Shown here piece by piece: positions 47,483 through 58,339 of a stretch of 64,000 nt of DNA. The notes beneath the pieces are model-generated. The model made no database searches. It saw only the letters and a list, made by a program, of their open reading frames with translations, and had not been told where the DNA came from. The stretch's first letter is position 1. The number at the start of each line of letters is the position of its first letter. The stretch covers positions 44,426,922 to 44,490,921 of the forward strand of contig NC_054743.1 in the NCBI RefSeq assembly GCF_018143015.1. Direction: 5' to 3'. A program made the translations under genes and the position numbers. The stretch is from Lytechinus variegatus. Lineage: Eukaryota > Echinodermata > Echinoidea > Temnopleuroida > Toxopneustidae.

Positions 47483-47919
47483 TCAATACGCAAGCGAGAA
47501 AATTTCCAATAGTTGGAGGACACGATGATGACCAAAATCCTCATTTTAGGGGTGTGTAATTACTGGGGAAATGTGAGTGAGCGTAGTGAGCAAGCCTTGA
47601 AAATGTTGCTTTAGTTGTTTAAAATTATTATATGCATATGTTACAGAGGATGATAGGGGTAAATTATCAGTAAGGTAAATTTTAGACAAGGAAATAGAAA
47701 AATAAAGAGCAAATAAGGATTAAACAGTCCAGATTTTGGTTTTAAAAATCTGATTAAAGAGAAATAAAAATAAGAAAATGAGATCATGATTATCTGGAAT
47801 AAGGGTACTTTATTAATGATTTTAGGCCATCACAGGCCACATTATAAATTCCCCAAAACATTGACAGAAATAGCAATGAAAAGGAAAATATTGCAGAAAG
47901 GAAATATTTACCAATTTAA

Positions 47920-48115
47920 GTTTGCAACGAAAGTCGCGAACTTCACGACTAAAATGGCAAAATTTGCAACGAATATCGTGACATTCACGATTATTATTGC
48001 CAACTTTGCAACGAACGAAAGTCGCCAACTCCATGACTGAAATTGCAAAGTTTGCAACGAATGTCGCAAAATTCCCGACTATTATTGCAAACACTGACTG
48101 AAATGAAAATCTCGA
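47920..48115. repeat. ~44-bp tandem repeat, four units
   Basis: Units begin TTTGCAACGAA, then AGTCGCGAACTTCACGACT or a variant, then AAATGGCAAAA. Starts at about 47923, 47968, 48008 and 48052 show divergence in the middle of each unit. Confidence 0.7.
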
Positions 48116-48157
48116 ATTTTACGACTGAAGTCGTGTGTGATCGATCGGACTTCAGGG

Positions 48158-48595
48158 TATGACGGGCCTATCATGTCATCAGCCGTCATTCATTTACTCA
48201 CTAGAGCATGCTGAGTGAGTGAATGATTTGTACGTATTTTACCATCACTCACTCGGGAGAGTGAATGATTGAAGAGTTTCATCCGATCAGAGAGCTAGAA
48301 TCGTTATAGAGATCCCTCTTACTGAAGTGGTTTTACATCCATTCGAGTGGATTTAAATCTAATTGAGTGGATGTACAATCCCGGGTACAACCACTCTAGT
48401 GAATGTACAACCACTTCAGTGAGGGGGGTCTCGATAACGATTCTAGCTCTCTGATTTGATAAAACTGTACAATCATTCCCCCTAGCCTCCCGAGTGAGTA
48501 ATGGTAAAAAACGTACAAATCATTCATCCACTCGAGTGAGTGAATGATTTGTACGTTTTTTCCAGCACTCACTATGGCTTGATTGGCCCGTCATA
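48158..48595. mobile_element. Palindromic element, 438 bp
   Basis: TATGACGGGCC and GGCCCGTCATA at the ends, with long mirrored arms: AGTGAGTGAATGATTTGTAC, TTTACCATCACTCACTCGGG and GAGAGCTAGAATCGTTAT each have complements in the right arm. Could fold into one long hairpin. No ORF. Confidence 0.8.
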
Positions 48596-48619
48596 TTCAT
48601 CCCCCCATCATCCCTCTAC

Positions 48620-48965
48620 TACTCGTGTCGATCTTCGCTCATAGACCATGTAGAAAGGGAAATATTTGCTCCCGCACTCCGTTTCTGGAACTCTCTTCCC
48701 CCACAGTTCAAATCTCATCCTCACTTTAGTCATTCCAAAGAAACCTGAAAACTTATCTTAGGTCTCATAATGCCCCTCAATACCCTAGTTAACCCCCACT
48801 CCAAAAAATTTACAGTGTAATTTTCATTTATGTAATATGATTTAATATTTTCTTTCTTATTTACTGTTATTATGCTGAGTTGATATTCAATTGTTAGGCG
48901 CCTTGAGCATTTCTTCTTTGCGCATTAGAAACGTGTTTATTATTATTTTATTGATTGGTTTATAA
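48620..48965 (+). pseudogene. 3' end of a CR1/jockey-type non-LTR retrotransposon
   Basis: Reads FWNSLPPQFKSHP-like and ETxKTYL-like scraps (the conserved C-terminus of many non-LTR ORF2 proteins), then a 3' UTR with TTAGGCGCCTTGAGCATTTC and an AT-rich tail. 5'-truncated. Confidence 0.6.
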
Positions 48966-48999
48966 TAAAAATTATCAACAAACAATCAACAAACCTTTC

Positions 49000-50925
49000 A
49001 CTCTTCTTATTTTCATGATGGCTAAAACTCTCCCGGGTAGGCTTTTAAATAAGATTGAATTAAATTGAATTTATTGATTGATTTCACCTCTATGACCATT
49101 TCTCAACAAATAAATAAAAAACACAAATCAATTACAAACAAAATCAACATAAATAATGGCAGAGCTTACAATTTCGAATTAGTAATAATAATACAAACAA
49201 AATACAATAAACTGTAATCATCATTTCCATGGGTAAATCAACCATTCTTAAAAAGTATGAACAGCTGTATGTATGCTTAAAAACAAAAGAGAAATGAAAA
49301 AAAATGACCAGCAAAGAAGCGAGGTTTGTATAACGCATATCATTCGAACAAAATGCAAATAATTATTAAACAACATAAATCGGAGATTGGAGAGAGTGAT
49401 AAATGCATGGTCATGGATGACAAAAATAACGGAACAAATAGGTATGGGGGCGGGGCACCACGAAGAAAGAATAAGATACAACAGAAAAAATATGGGAAAT
49501 TAAACGACTGGAACAAGTTAGCTGGTATGAAAAATCAAAGAAACATATCAATAAAGTTTTGAGAACAATTAGGAAAAAATGATCATTTAAATTTCAAAAT
49601 CACTAATGATTTTGGAGATCCTCCAATTGGCAATGCAGCCGAGGTTCATAATGTCACACAAGTACAACTCTTCCCCTTGGACACTGAAAATATACCATAA
49701 ATATTTATTTATTTATTCATGTATTTATTTATTTATATATATATTTATTTATTCATGTATTTATTTATTTATATATTTATTTATTCATTCATTCAATTTT
49801 CTATTTATTTGTTTGTTTGTTTCTCATTCTAGTGACTGCACAAACTGCCCTTGATAGAAAACACTATCCTGCCATGATAACCCGTTTCTCCTGAGTTATG
49901 TAGGCCTATACAGACTTGATAAAAGTGACATTTTAAAGTACAATAGTTAGAACTTTAACAAGGCAATTGCACAGGACTGGTGTGATAACATAACTCAAGT
50001 TATCTCAACATTTAAAATGCTCATAACTATCCAATATTAATTATTTCTCAAACTTTCAATATTTTGTTACTTTGACTTTTTTCTTCCCACACAAGCTAAC
50101 TTGTCCCCGCGTGGTTTAGCTCTCATCGAATGGAAAGCTCACACTTCCAATAAGTTGGTTTTAATGAAAGCAGAAAAATCATTCAGAAAGTTTGGTGAAA
50201 ATCCGTCTAAGAATTAAAGGGATATAATTTTTAAAGTTTTTAGTTAACGACGCTACAAACGATCAGATCCTCCAAATGTCGTGTTCACAAAAAAAATGAA
50301 AGGGATTTAATCTGTCCGATGGATACGTCATCAGGCACGTCAGTTCATACCTACTTTTATGAGAAAAAATATGTAAATTCATCACATTCCATTGACAATA
50401 GTATCAACTAATTTTGAACTGCTCGCATAAGACAAATTTAAAATAAAATAACATGTCATAAATTGTTATTCTATGATCAGGTTGATGGATTTTAATCAAC
50501 CTTCACCATTATTTTTTATTATTTTATTAAAACTATACGGTTGTCAAGGTGTACTTCCCCTTTATGAGTGATGAGTATGTTCAACCGATCCCTCCTGATT
50601 TTAAATATTCTATTTTTGAAAATATCGTCTACACTATTCTTAAATGTAACCAGACGACTACCTATCTAATAGAATACACAACCATGCACTATAATAACTA
50701 TAACATTAATAGAGCGCTTATACTGATGTTTCATAGCTAAGCTATCAATACCTAAGTAAATAACCCCAAATTGAGAGAATTCTACTTTAAACAAACAATG
50801 AAAGGTTTTACTTGGAAATACATGTCCCCGAATAATATTTAAAGAAAACTGTCTCAACTATACTGCCTCACCCCCAAGTCCCACCGGGCTCTCTTCGGGG
50901 TGATTTTCCTCAATTCGCCAGCTGA
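49000..50925. other. Gene-free stretch with ATTT microsatellite
   Basis: An (ATTT)n-type simple repeat lies at about 49698-49800. ORFs at 49144-49562 show no domain. Nothing else recognised before the lectin exon. Confidence 0.45.
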
Positions 50926-50926
50926 T

Positions 50927-53736
50927 TTAGAGACAGCGATAACGGACCTCCAAGTACTTTTTTGTATCAGGACAAGGGTCACCAAAGACAGCATCTATGG
51001 CAGCCACAGAACACGATTGCTTCCCATGGCAACGGACTTCGACGGCCTGCTTTGCAATGCCAGTAGTTTCGTAGCAAAGGTCATAATCACTACTCCACCA
51101 TTCAAATGCGCCTCTGCATGTGTTTTCATTTCTTCTGTCATAATGTGCCCAGTCTATTAGGATCCTATTAGGACACTCTATATGTAGAACTCTGCCTTCG
51201 CAGGCCCTAGCTGTCAATCGAGTACCGACTGCGTATAAAGTTGAAACAACATACAGCGAGTAATTATTAGTTGCTGTCACAACTGGGGTGGTTTCACATT
51301 AGGTGACTAAGCAGGTATTGCAAGAAAATATTTGCATTATCAATCGCAAAATTATGTCGCAATTTGATACACTGTAAAAACTCCGGTGTTGATTTAATAC
51401 CAGCCGGAATCTATATATGTCCTCACCAGAGAACAGTTTGGTTTTAGTCTTACACCAGAAATTAGGTGTTTATACAACACCAATTAGTATTAAAACAGCA
51501 TTGGTGTGATTTCAAACTGGTGTTGTTTCAATACTTCTCTGGCGTGGACATATAAAGATTCCGGGCTGGTGTCAAATCAACATCGGAGTTTTTGCAGTGT
51601 ATAGGACATGCCCTTCTATAGATAAATTTGCACTGTAGAAAATCACTTGACACTCCTAATTGTTTCAAGAAACAGATCAGCGATCGATCGCTGCAAGATA
51701 TATGATTGATTCTGGAACTGTAAATCGGTTTGCATTGATCGCACGTTGCTTTTAAAATCTTTTACATTTACAGTATCAAATCATCTTCAACGTGTTCGGT
51801 GTATTTCTATAATACATTTTCAGGTATTTTCTCCTCTCACCAATGCGTGATGCGTTTCACATCCCGCGCAACTGTGAATTTAAGTTTCAGAAGTATTTTC
51901 TTACAGGCTTCGTCGACTTCTTTGTTTTTTAAATTAATTTTCGATAGAAATCATGTGCAAAGCTATTTCAATGATTTTTTTCTAAATAATCAGTTATATC
52001 TTATCAGTAAGAGTAAAAATAATATAACATCTATTCATTTTGGCTACATATAGAATAAAAAATTGCATATAATGATTTGTGGCAATCGCTAAACTATAAT
52101 AAGGGTCTAAACTCTTGTTAAGCATGTTAAGAGTGCGAAATGTAAGCACCAGGATGCTGCGAAGAGCATGTTATTCTTCTGGTGAATGTAATACGAACTG
52201 CGTAATAAACACAGTAATGATCTTCCTTAACATTTTGACAATAAAGAAAGGTTTGGGGGGCTCAGTGGTACTGCGCCCGCCTCATGAACGAGAGGTCCTG
52301 GGTTCAATTAACAGAAGAGTCATACCAAAGACTTAAGAAAATTGACTTCTAATTGTCGGGCGTTCGACGCATAAAGGCCACCGCACACCTTAAGGCATGG
52401 TCACACCGCCGAGCGTTGTTGGAGCGGTCGTGGAGCGGTAGGGAAAGAGGGTCGAATTTCGCTTTCAAAATTGGGGGGAAAATCGAAAACAAAAATTGAA
52501 AACAAAATCAAAATAGTCGTAATCGAAAATGGTGAACGGGAGCGACCGGTGATTTTTTCCTCTCCGCTCCACGACCGATCCAACAACGCTCGGGCGGTGT
52601 GACCATGCCTTTACGACTGTTCGTGATCCTATTTTGGAAGAAATCGCATTTTGCTCATTTTCTGAAAATGTGAATGGAACATATCATTTTATTTGAGGTT
52701 AAAATTAATTGAAAGAATACTAGTATAACCATTTTGAAAGATTGCAAGCTTTTGTTTTAGAGTAAAGGCCAAATTAGTTTCAAATCGTAGCCAATCGTAC
52801 TACTGCTATGACGTCATTACGACTAGATATTAAATTCGCTTTTATTCTAAGAAGGATGATAGCATAGTCACATGTTTGAACATAGGTATTCGTACGATGA
52901 TTTAGAAAATTACACAGTAAGATATTTCAAGTCTCAATATTAGCATCAAATTCTACTATATTTCATTCTGAAATCGGGTCGCAGACCAATCGTAATGTGT
53001 GCGGTCGCCTTAAGAATGGAGAAGGGTCAATAATAACATGTTATGCAGTGCCCGCTGGAAGAACAGCTTAAAGCTAAATTGTTATTTAAAGGTCAAGTCC
53101 ACCTCAGAAAAATATTGATTTGAATCAATAGAGAAAAATCAGACAAGCACAATGCTGAAAATTTTATCAAAATCGGATGTAAAATAAGAAAGTTATGACA
53201 TTTCAAAGTTTCGCTTATTTTTAACAAAATATTTATATGAACGAGCCAGTTACATCCAAATGAGAGAGTCGATGATGTCACTCACTCACTATTTCTTTTG
53301 TTTTTATTGTTTGAATTATACAATATTTCTATTTTTACGAATTTGACAATTAGGACCTCCTTGCCTGAAGCACAAAATGTTAAGATAAAGGAATTCCACG
53401 TGTTCAGGGAGGAATGAAACTTCATTTCACATGAAAAAGCAAAAGAAATAATGAGTGAGTGACATCATCGACTCTCTCATTTGGATGTAACTGGCTCGTT
53501 CATATAACTATTTTGTTAAAAATAAGCGGAACTTTGAATCGTCATAACTTTCTTATTTTACATCCGATTTTAAATTTTCAGTATTATGCTTGTTGAATTT
53601 TCTATTTTTATTCAAATTAAGTTTTTGTTGGGGTAGACTTTTCCTTTAAGTATTTAGAAGTTTTTCGCTTACGTGAAGGGTGTATCAGTGCTATCATTAG
53701 GAAGACATAGATAATAAACGTTCCAATTGATGCCAT
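50927..53736 (-). CDS. Secreted single-domain SUEL-type (galactose/rhamnose-binding) lectin, 2 coding exons
   Basis: Exon 53673-53736 encodes a signal peptide beginning MASIGTFIIYVFLMIALIH. Exon 50927-51282 encodes the whole lectin domain and the stop. The phase-1 intron joins exactly (donor GTAAGC, acceptor CCCCAG|TT) to give 139 aa. Seen: ACEGRVLHIEC opening, eight cysteines (49, 58, 77, 91, 106, 112, 125, 138), VxVRCHGKQSC, FGDPCPDTKKYLEVRYRC closing, all hallmarks of the SUEL/RBL fold named after sea urchin egg lectin. The usual YGR sugar motif reads YDR (69-71), while DPC and KYL are kept. Known members bind galactose or rhamnose and act in egg, coelomic or immune functions; the role here is inferred only. 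A probable 5' UTR exon ends at 56212 (donor GTAAGT) and could splice to the acceptor just above 53756. A MITE ends about 25 bp inside the intron from exon 1. Confidence 0.87.
51370..51599. mobile_element. CACTG-ended MITE in the lectin intron
   Basis: Left CACTGTAAAAACTCCGGTGT; right ACATCGGAGTTTTTGCAGTG. GGTGTT/AACACC motifs are scattered through the interior. Same group as the 57-kb pair. Confidence 0.85.
52240..52312 (+). repeat. tRNA-like SINE head
   Basis: GGGGGCTCAGTGGTACTGCG, CCTCATGAACGAGAGG and CCTGGGTTCAATT are at tRNA A-box/anticodon/B-box spacing. Degenerate; in the lectin intron. Confidence 0.5.
52374..53012. mobile_element. MITE, CCGCACACC family, with nested insertion
   Basis: Ends AAGGCCACCGCACACCTTA and AATGTGTGCGGTCGCCTT. 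Same family as 10104-10469 in reverse. Split at 52392 by a 218-bp MITE; removing that restores ACCTTACGAC exactly as in the other copy. Confidence 0.8.
52393..52610. mobile_element. Harbinger-like MITE, 218 bp, TTA target duplication
   Basis: Ends AGGCATGGTCACACCGCC and GGCGGTGTGACCATGCCT with GAGCGTTGTTGGAGCGGTCG-type mirrored arms. TTA at 52390-52392 and 52611-52613; PIF/Harbinger elements typically duplicate TWA/TTA. Confidence 0.75.
53088..53648. mobile_element. GTCCACC palindromic MITE, full copy, 561 bp
   Basis: Same family as 24655-25220. Long mirrored arms, with AAAGGTCAAGTCCACCTC at the left and the complement near 53630-53648. Ends about 25 bp from the lectin exon-1 donor. Confidence 0.85.
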
Positions 53737-53854
53737 GGTGCAGTGAGTGAAATAACCTATCGAGCGAAAAAATATCGAGATGAATAATGATGAAGACGAA
53801 CTATATTAAGTTTTCAGGTTAGAATATAATTTTCTTAGCTCACGCTTAGCCTCA

Positions 53855-54165
53855 CAGTTACAAAAAATAAATTACCTTGATCATGTTGGTATTACTATTG
53901 ATAAGCTAGTAAGATAATCACTTTTCTTGGTGGACTGTTTTTTTTTTCAAATAAGTCAAGTTTGAATCTTTTATTGGCGACTAAATCTTGTCTTGGAATT
54001 TTACAAAAACTGCGAAACCACGTAGGAAGGACAATTTTAATTTTCAAGATTCAGAGATTTTCAAGTATCAGAGCACAGCAGAGTGCATGAAATTTTCCAT
54101 TTTTTAAGAAAGGAATTAATTTTTAGCAACATCAAATTTTCCATATACAGATTTGTCTATTGTAT
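53855..54165 (+). pseudogene. Non-LTR reverse transcriptase C-terminal relic, second copy
   Basis: Similar to 33180-33440: TTGGCGACTAAATCTTGTCT, CAAAAACTGCGAAACC and AGTATCAGAGCACAGCAGAG blocks are shared in order. Stops and frameshifts; no complete domain. Confidence 0.55.
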
Positions 54166-54722
54166 AAATTGTTTTATAATATTTCTCATGCCAATTTAAA
54201 AGAAAAAATATTTTGAGGCACTGAGATACCCTAAAAAGGAAAGAGAATCAAACTATCTTGCCTAAACATAACACTAAAATTATGATACGGACATTTCATT
54301 ATCGTTGAGGAAAATTATACAATTTACCCCTTTGCATCCAAAAACTAAAACAGATTACTTTTCAACTTATAAGAAGAGAAAAAAACCCGGAGCTGTGAAA
54401 GATGAGAGTGATATCTGACCTTGCATCGAATGTTCATACATCCTAATTATTTAATTTTCATATTTTACATTAATTTATAATAATGTCATAGAAACTTTAA
54501 TAGCAATACTCGAGACCTGGGGGCAGATTGGCTATTCACAGCCAATCTTAAACGGTTTATCCCTATGATTTATTTTCTATATTTTTTTACATTCATTATT
54601 TTGTTGAGGTATTGCTACATATTATTTTGTTCATACAATGCTTATTTCGTTTTCATATTTATGTAGTTTTTATTGTGAATAAAAATAAACAATCTCATAA
54701 TGATAAAGAACACTCTGAAATA

Positions 54723-55509
54723 CAGTCCCTCAAAAAACGAAATCGAGATTTATCGATGATTTATCATAACTTAATCACAAATACAATAAACAAATTACCT
54801 ACCATTTTAAAGCTCAGAATCCCCTCTTTTATCTTATAGCTTATTTCTCATTCACACGTAAGTGAGCAAAAACAATTTGAAAAGGGGATACCAAAAATTC
54901 ACTTGTCGGGTCGTATCTGGGTTTTAAAAAGAAAACAACATTTCTAAAAAGTTCAATATCTGCTCTTTAATTGGATACCTCAATTCCAGAAAATGGTCAA
55001 GAAATAACAAAGTGCTGGTTATTTGAAATAAGGCTTGAATTTCAATAATTTCATTAAATGAACAGGTTTTACAGGCTAGCGTTCAAACTCACTCAACACT
55101 CCGTTTTGTTGACGATCAGCCATGCATTAAGTCTTTTGTTACCGTGCGATAGCTTCTGTGGGAAACCGGTGAAAACACATCATGGAAATACAAGCATTGT
55201 TTCGAGGGATCATAACTTCTTCTTGACCATTTTCGGTGATTAAGGTATCAAACAAAAGAGCAGATATTGAACCTTTTAGGCATGTGATTTTCTTTTTGAA
55301 ATTCAGATACCCCCGTCAAATGGGTTTTGGCATCCTTTCTTCGAATTGTTTTTGCTCACTCATGCGTGAATGAGGAATAATCTAATCAATATCAGATGAA
55401 AGAGGGGATTCTCAGCTTTACATTGTTAGGTCATTTGTCTATTGTATTTATGATTAAGTTATGATGAATCATCGCTAAATCTCGGTTTCGTTTTTTCTGG
55501 GACGCACTG
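54723..55509. mobile_element. Mariner-like MITE, 787 bp, TA duplication
   Basis: Ends CAGTCCCTCAAAAAACGAAA and (complement of right) CAGTGCGTCCCAGAAAAAAC with ~190-bp inverted arms; TA on both sides. The orphan sequence TACAGTGCGTCCCACAAATA at about 36160 is a related solo end. Confidence 0.8.
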
Positions 55510-56211
55510 TACAAAACAAGAGGTGATCTGTCGATTGCAGCAGACTACTATATCTCTCCTACTACTTCTTTTCTGACCGATTGTAATAATTTTGGAAGCT
55601 AAGGAAAATACGTTTAAACAATACTAATGAAAACATGAGTGATAATCATGATACAAAAAATGAAATAGACTCTAAAATAACGATATCAAAATTCTGAATT
55701 CCTTATTCTCAAAGCTCAGATCAATATATTCAACATAGATTGGAAATATACATATTAAGCGTTAATAAAGCAAACTATAAAAAAAATATTGAGCAAAACA
55801 GTGATGGTGGGGCGAACTGCAAGTCCTAAATTCGATATAAGCATGATAAGATCGGAAAATTACGAGCATCATATTATTATCATGTAAAATAAATAATGAT
55901 AAAAATAACAATTTTATATACCGCAAATTCGCAAATTGCCTCTAAGCGGTTGAGAGAAAGGAAAATGAAGTATAAAGGAAATAGAAATAGAAATACTTTG
56001 CACAACAAAGTGTATCAAAACTAATATTAGCATTTTACAACTTTTTCTCACCAGATCATGAATAAAGAAATACCATCAATGGGCCAACAAACATAAGATA
56101 TGATCAATTTTAGATTAAAAAAAGAAGTTTTAGGCATAACTTTAAATATATTAACAGCGTTAGCATCGTTAGTTAAAATGAAGATTGAAAACACGGTCTG
56201 GATCAACTTAC

Positions 56212-56310
56212 GTCTTATGTCTGTTTGATGGTGGACTAGGAGCTCGGATTTTGTATCACCTCACGCCGTCTGGAATATATTCTGAGCACAAGAACCATTG
56301 ACTATATAGA
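56212..56310 (-). promoter_or_regulatory. Candidate promoter and non-coding first exon of the SUEL lectin gene
   Basis: On the minus strand a CTATATAG box at 56302-56309 lies about 90 bp above a good donor (GAC|GTAAGTTG, exon end 56212). The next suitable acceptor downstream, a pyrimidine-rich tract ending AG, is at 53757-53758, 20 bp before the lectin ATG. This gives a plausible 5' UTR exon of about 60 bp. No transcript evidence is visible; it could be chance in AT-rich DNA. Confidence 0.3.
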
Positions 56311-56984
56311 TGTTTTCGTCGAAAGTTTCTACAGAATATTTCCAGCGGCACAATGCTAGTCCAGGGGTCTTGTGCAGAAAAAAGTTGCGTTTAAAAACAG
56401 CTAAAAAAATCAAGCGCAAGTCACTAACGACGCATTCGATTGGTTTTTCTTGGGTTACATTTTGATTGCTAGTCTTTCGGCAACCTGCCCCAGGGGGCAC
56501 GTGACTCGGCATTTCCACCAATGAGGTGGAAGCGAGATTGGTGGTTGAGGGTAACGACCACGCCCCTCTAGTCCGCTCATTGCCTTTCTACGGGTGTCGA
56601 TTGGTATTCATGGTTGGGGGGTGACTGTATGATGCAAATATCGTTTTATGTGAGGGATAAAAAAAATCTCATTTATGTATTTTGCATTTCTAGACTTTGT
56701 TTCCACCATAAACCAGAATAAAGAATACCAACGAAAATGAACTGATATTCAACAAATTGGTGGTAAAATAATCAGGGCACACACCGATTCGCTTGGTTGA
56801 GGGGAGGGGTAATTGAAAAGACAATGTTAATGTTAAACATAAGATTCTAATTTATTTCATCCTGGAATTCTTTTCTTTCTCCATTCATCTTTTTTGAAAA
56901 GTTTCTCAAAGGAATGGTTTCTTAAAATTAACATAAACATAAAAAATGCAAAAAAAATCGATAGTTCTGATTATAAACGTGAAA

Positions 56985-57050
56985 GTGCAGTGGCCGCTGA
57001 TAGCCATTTAGAAGTCCGGGATTCGATCGGCCATGGCACCTCTGCCCATG
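56985..57050 (+). repeat. Degenerate tRNA-like sequence
   Basis: GTGGCCGCTGATAGCC and CCGGGATTCGATC resemble D and T arms of a tRNA-derived repeat. Weak. Confidence 0.3.
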
Positions 57051-57299
57051 CACAGCAAAAACTGTGGTGTTAACCGGTGTACATAGAGGACCACACCAGT
57101 TATTTTACACCGGTGTTAAAATGGTGGTGTTAGTTTTACACCTATAGGTGTTATTACAACACCTATGGTTGTTACATTTACACTCTTTGGTGTTATGTTC
57201 AATCTCTAGGGTGTTATTTTAACACCTCAGGGTGTGGTCCTCTATTAACACCAATAGGTGTCAGTTTTAACACCACAGTTTTTACAGTGTGAGCAAGGA
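57051..57299. mobile_element. CACAGCAAAAACTGTGGTG element, arm 1
   Basis: Itself MITE-like: ends CACAGCAAAAACTGTGGTG and CACCACAGTTTTTACAGTG. Repeated GGTGTTA motifs inside. Mirrored by 57435-57668. Confidence 0.85.
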
Positions 57300-57434
57300 G
57301 TTTAATCGACATAGTTCTTTTATCCTGTATTGAAATAAATGAAAATGCTATAACTTACCACCACCATGATCATCATCATCTTCTACACCTTCCTTATAAC
57401 CATGATCATACTTGCATATTATAATGTTCTACTG

Positions 57435-57668
57435 CACTGTAAAAACTGTGGTGTTAAAACTGACACCAATTGGTGTTAATAGAGGACCACACCCTGAGGT
57501 GTTAAAATAACACCCTAGAGATTGAACACCAAAGAGTGTAAATGTAACAACCATAGGTGTTGTAATAACACCTATAGGTGTAAAACTAACACCACCAATT
57601 TAACACCGATGTAAAATAACGGATGTGGTCCTTTATGTACACCGGTTAACACCACAGTTTTTGCTGTG
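57435..57668. mobile_element. CACTG element, arm 2 (inverted)
   Basis: Inverted near-identical copy of 57051-57299, with a 5-bp deletion and a few substitutions. The 135-bp spacer holds ACCACCATGATCATCATCAT-type sequence. Confidence 0.85.
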
Positions 57669-58339
57669 TGTAAATTATCGGGGGAGTGGTACATACAGGC
57701 CAATATATATTGGGGGATCTATCTCCCCCATCCCCCCATGATTGACAACCAAGCCACTCTCCATGTTTATCTCTGGTTTAATTTTCTTTAACCATCTTTC
57801 CATTTTCGCCATTTTTCGATGAGAGGACGGAAGGGGGGGGGGGGGGTAATTTCCATGCTAGTATACAAATAGCGAATAGGCATGAGTGCGATGGTGCGAG
57901 ATTTCGCATGAGGTGAAAGAAAGATGCTCTATTCAACGAGGCGTTAGCCGAGTTGAATAGAGCGTTTCATTCTTTCACCGAATGCGAAATCTCGCACCAT
58001 TGCACGAATAAGAATATTCGCTATTTGTGTTGTACAACGCCTCGGAATCTAGCGAAAATATGAAAAAACAAAGAGTTTTTCCCTCCAGTAATCTATAAAA
58101 AGGGAGCAAAAATATTGAAAGCGAAAAGCAAAATCCCACAAGCCGGGCCCACAAGCGCACATGATCTTGGACAGCATCATTGCGCATTTAGCCAGCGAGC
58201 TGTACGCGCATTGTCACCTTATTCAATGAAATCGCATTGTGACGTCACCTCCTAAAGCCGTGCAGTGGTACATTTTGGATGGTACGTCTTGTGTGCAACG
58301 GTACGATTGTATGACATTCAGCCTCCCATTTGATCGCGT

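Noticed and set aside
56261..56521. 86-codon minus-strand ORF
   Set aside because: No domain recognised, and it lies over the candidate lectin promoter; kept only as non-coding context.
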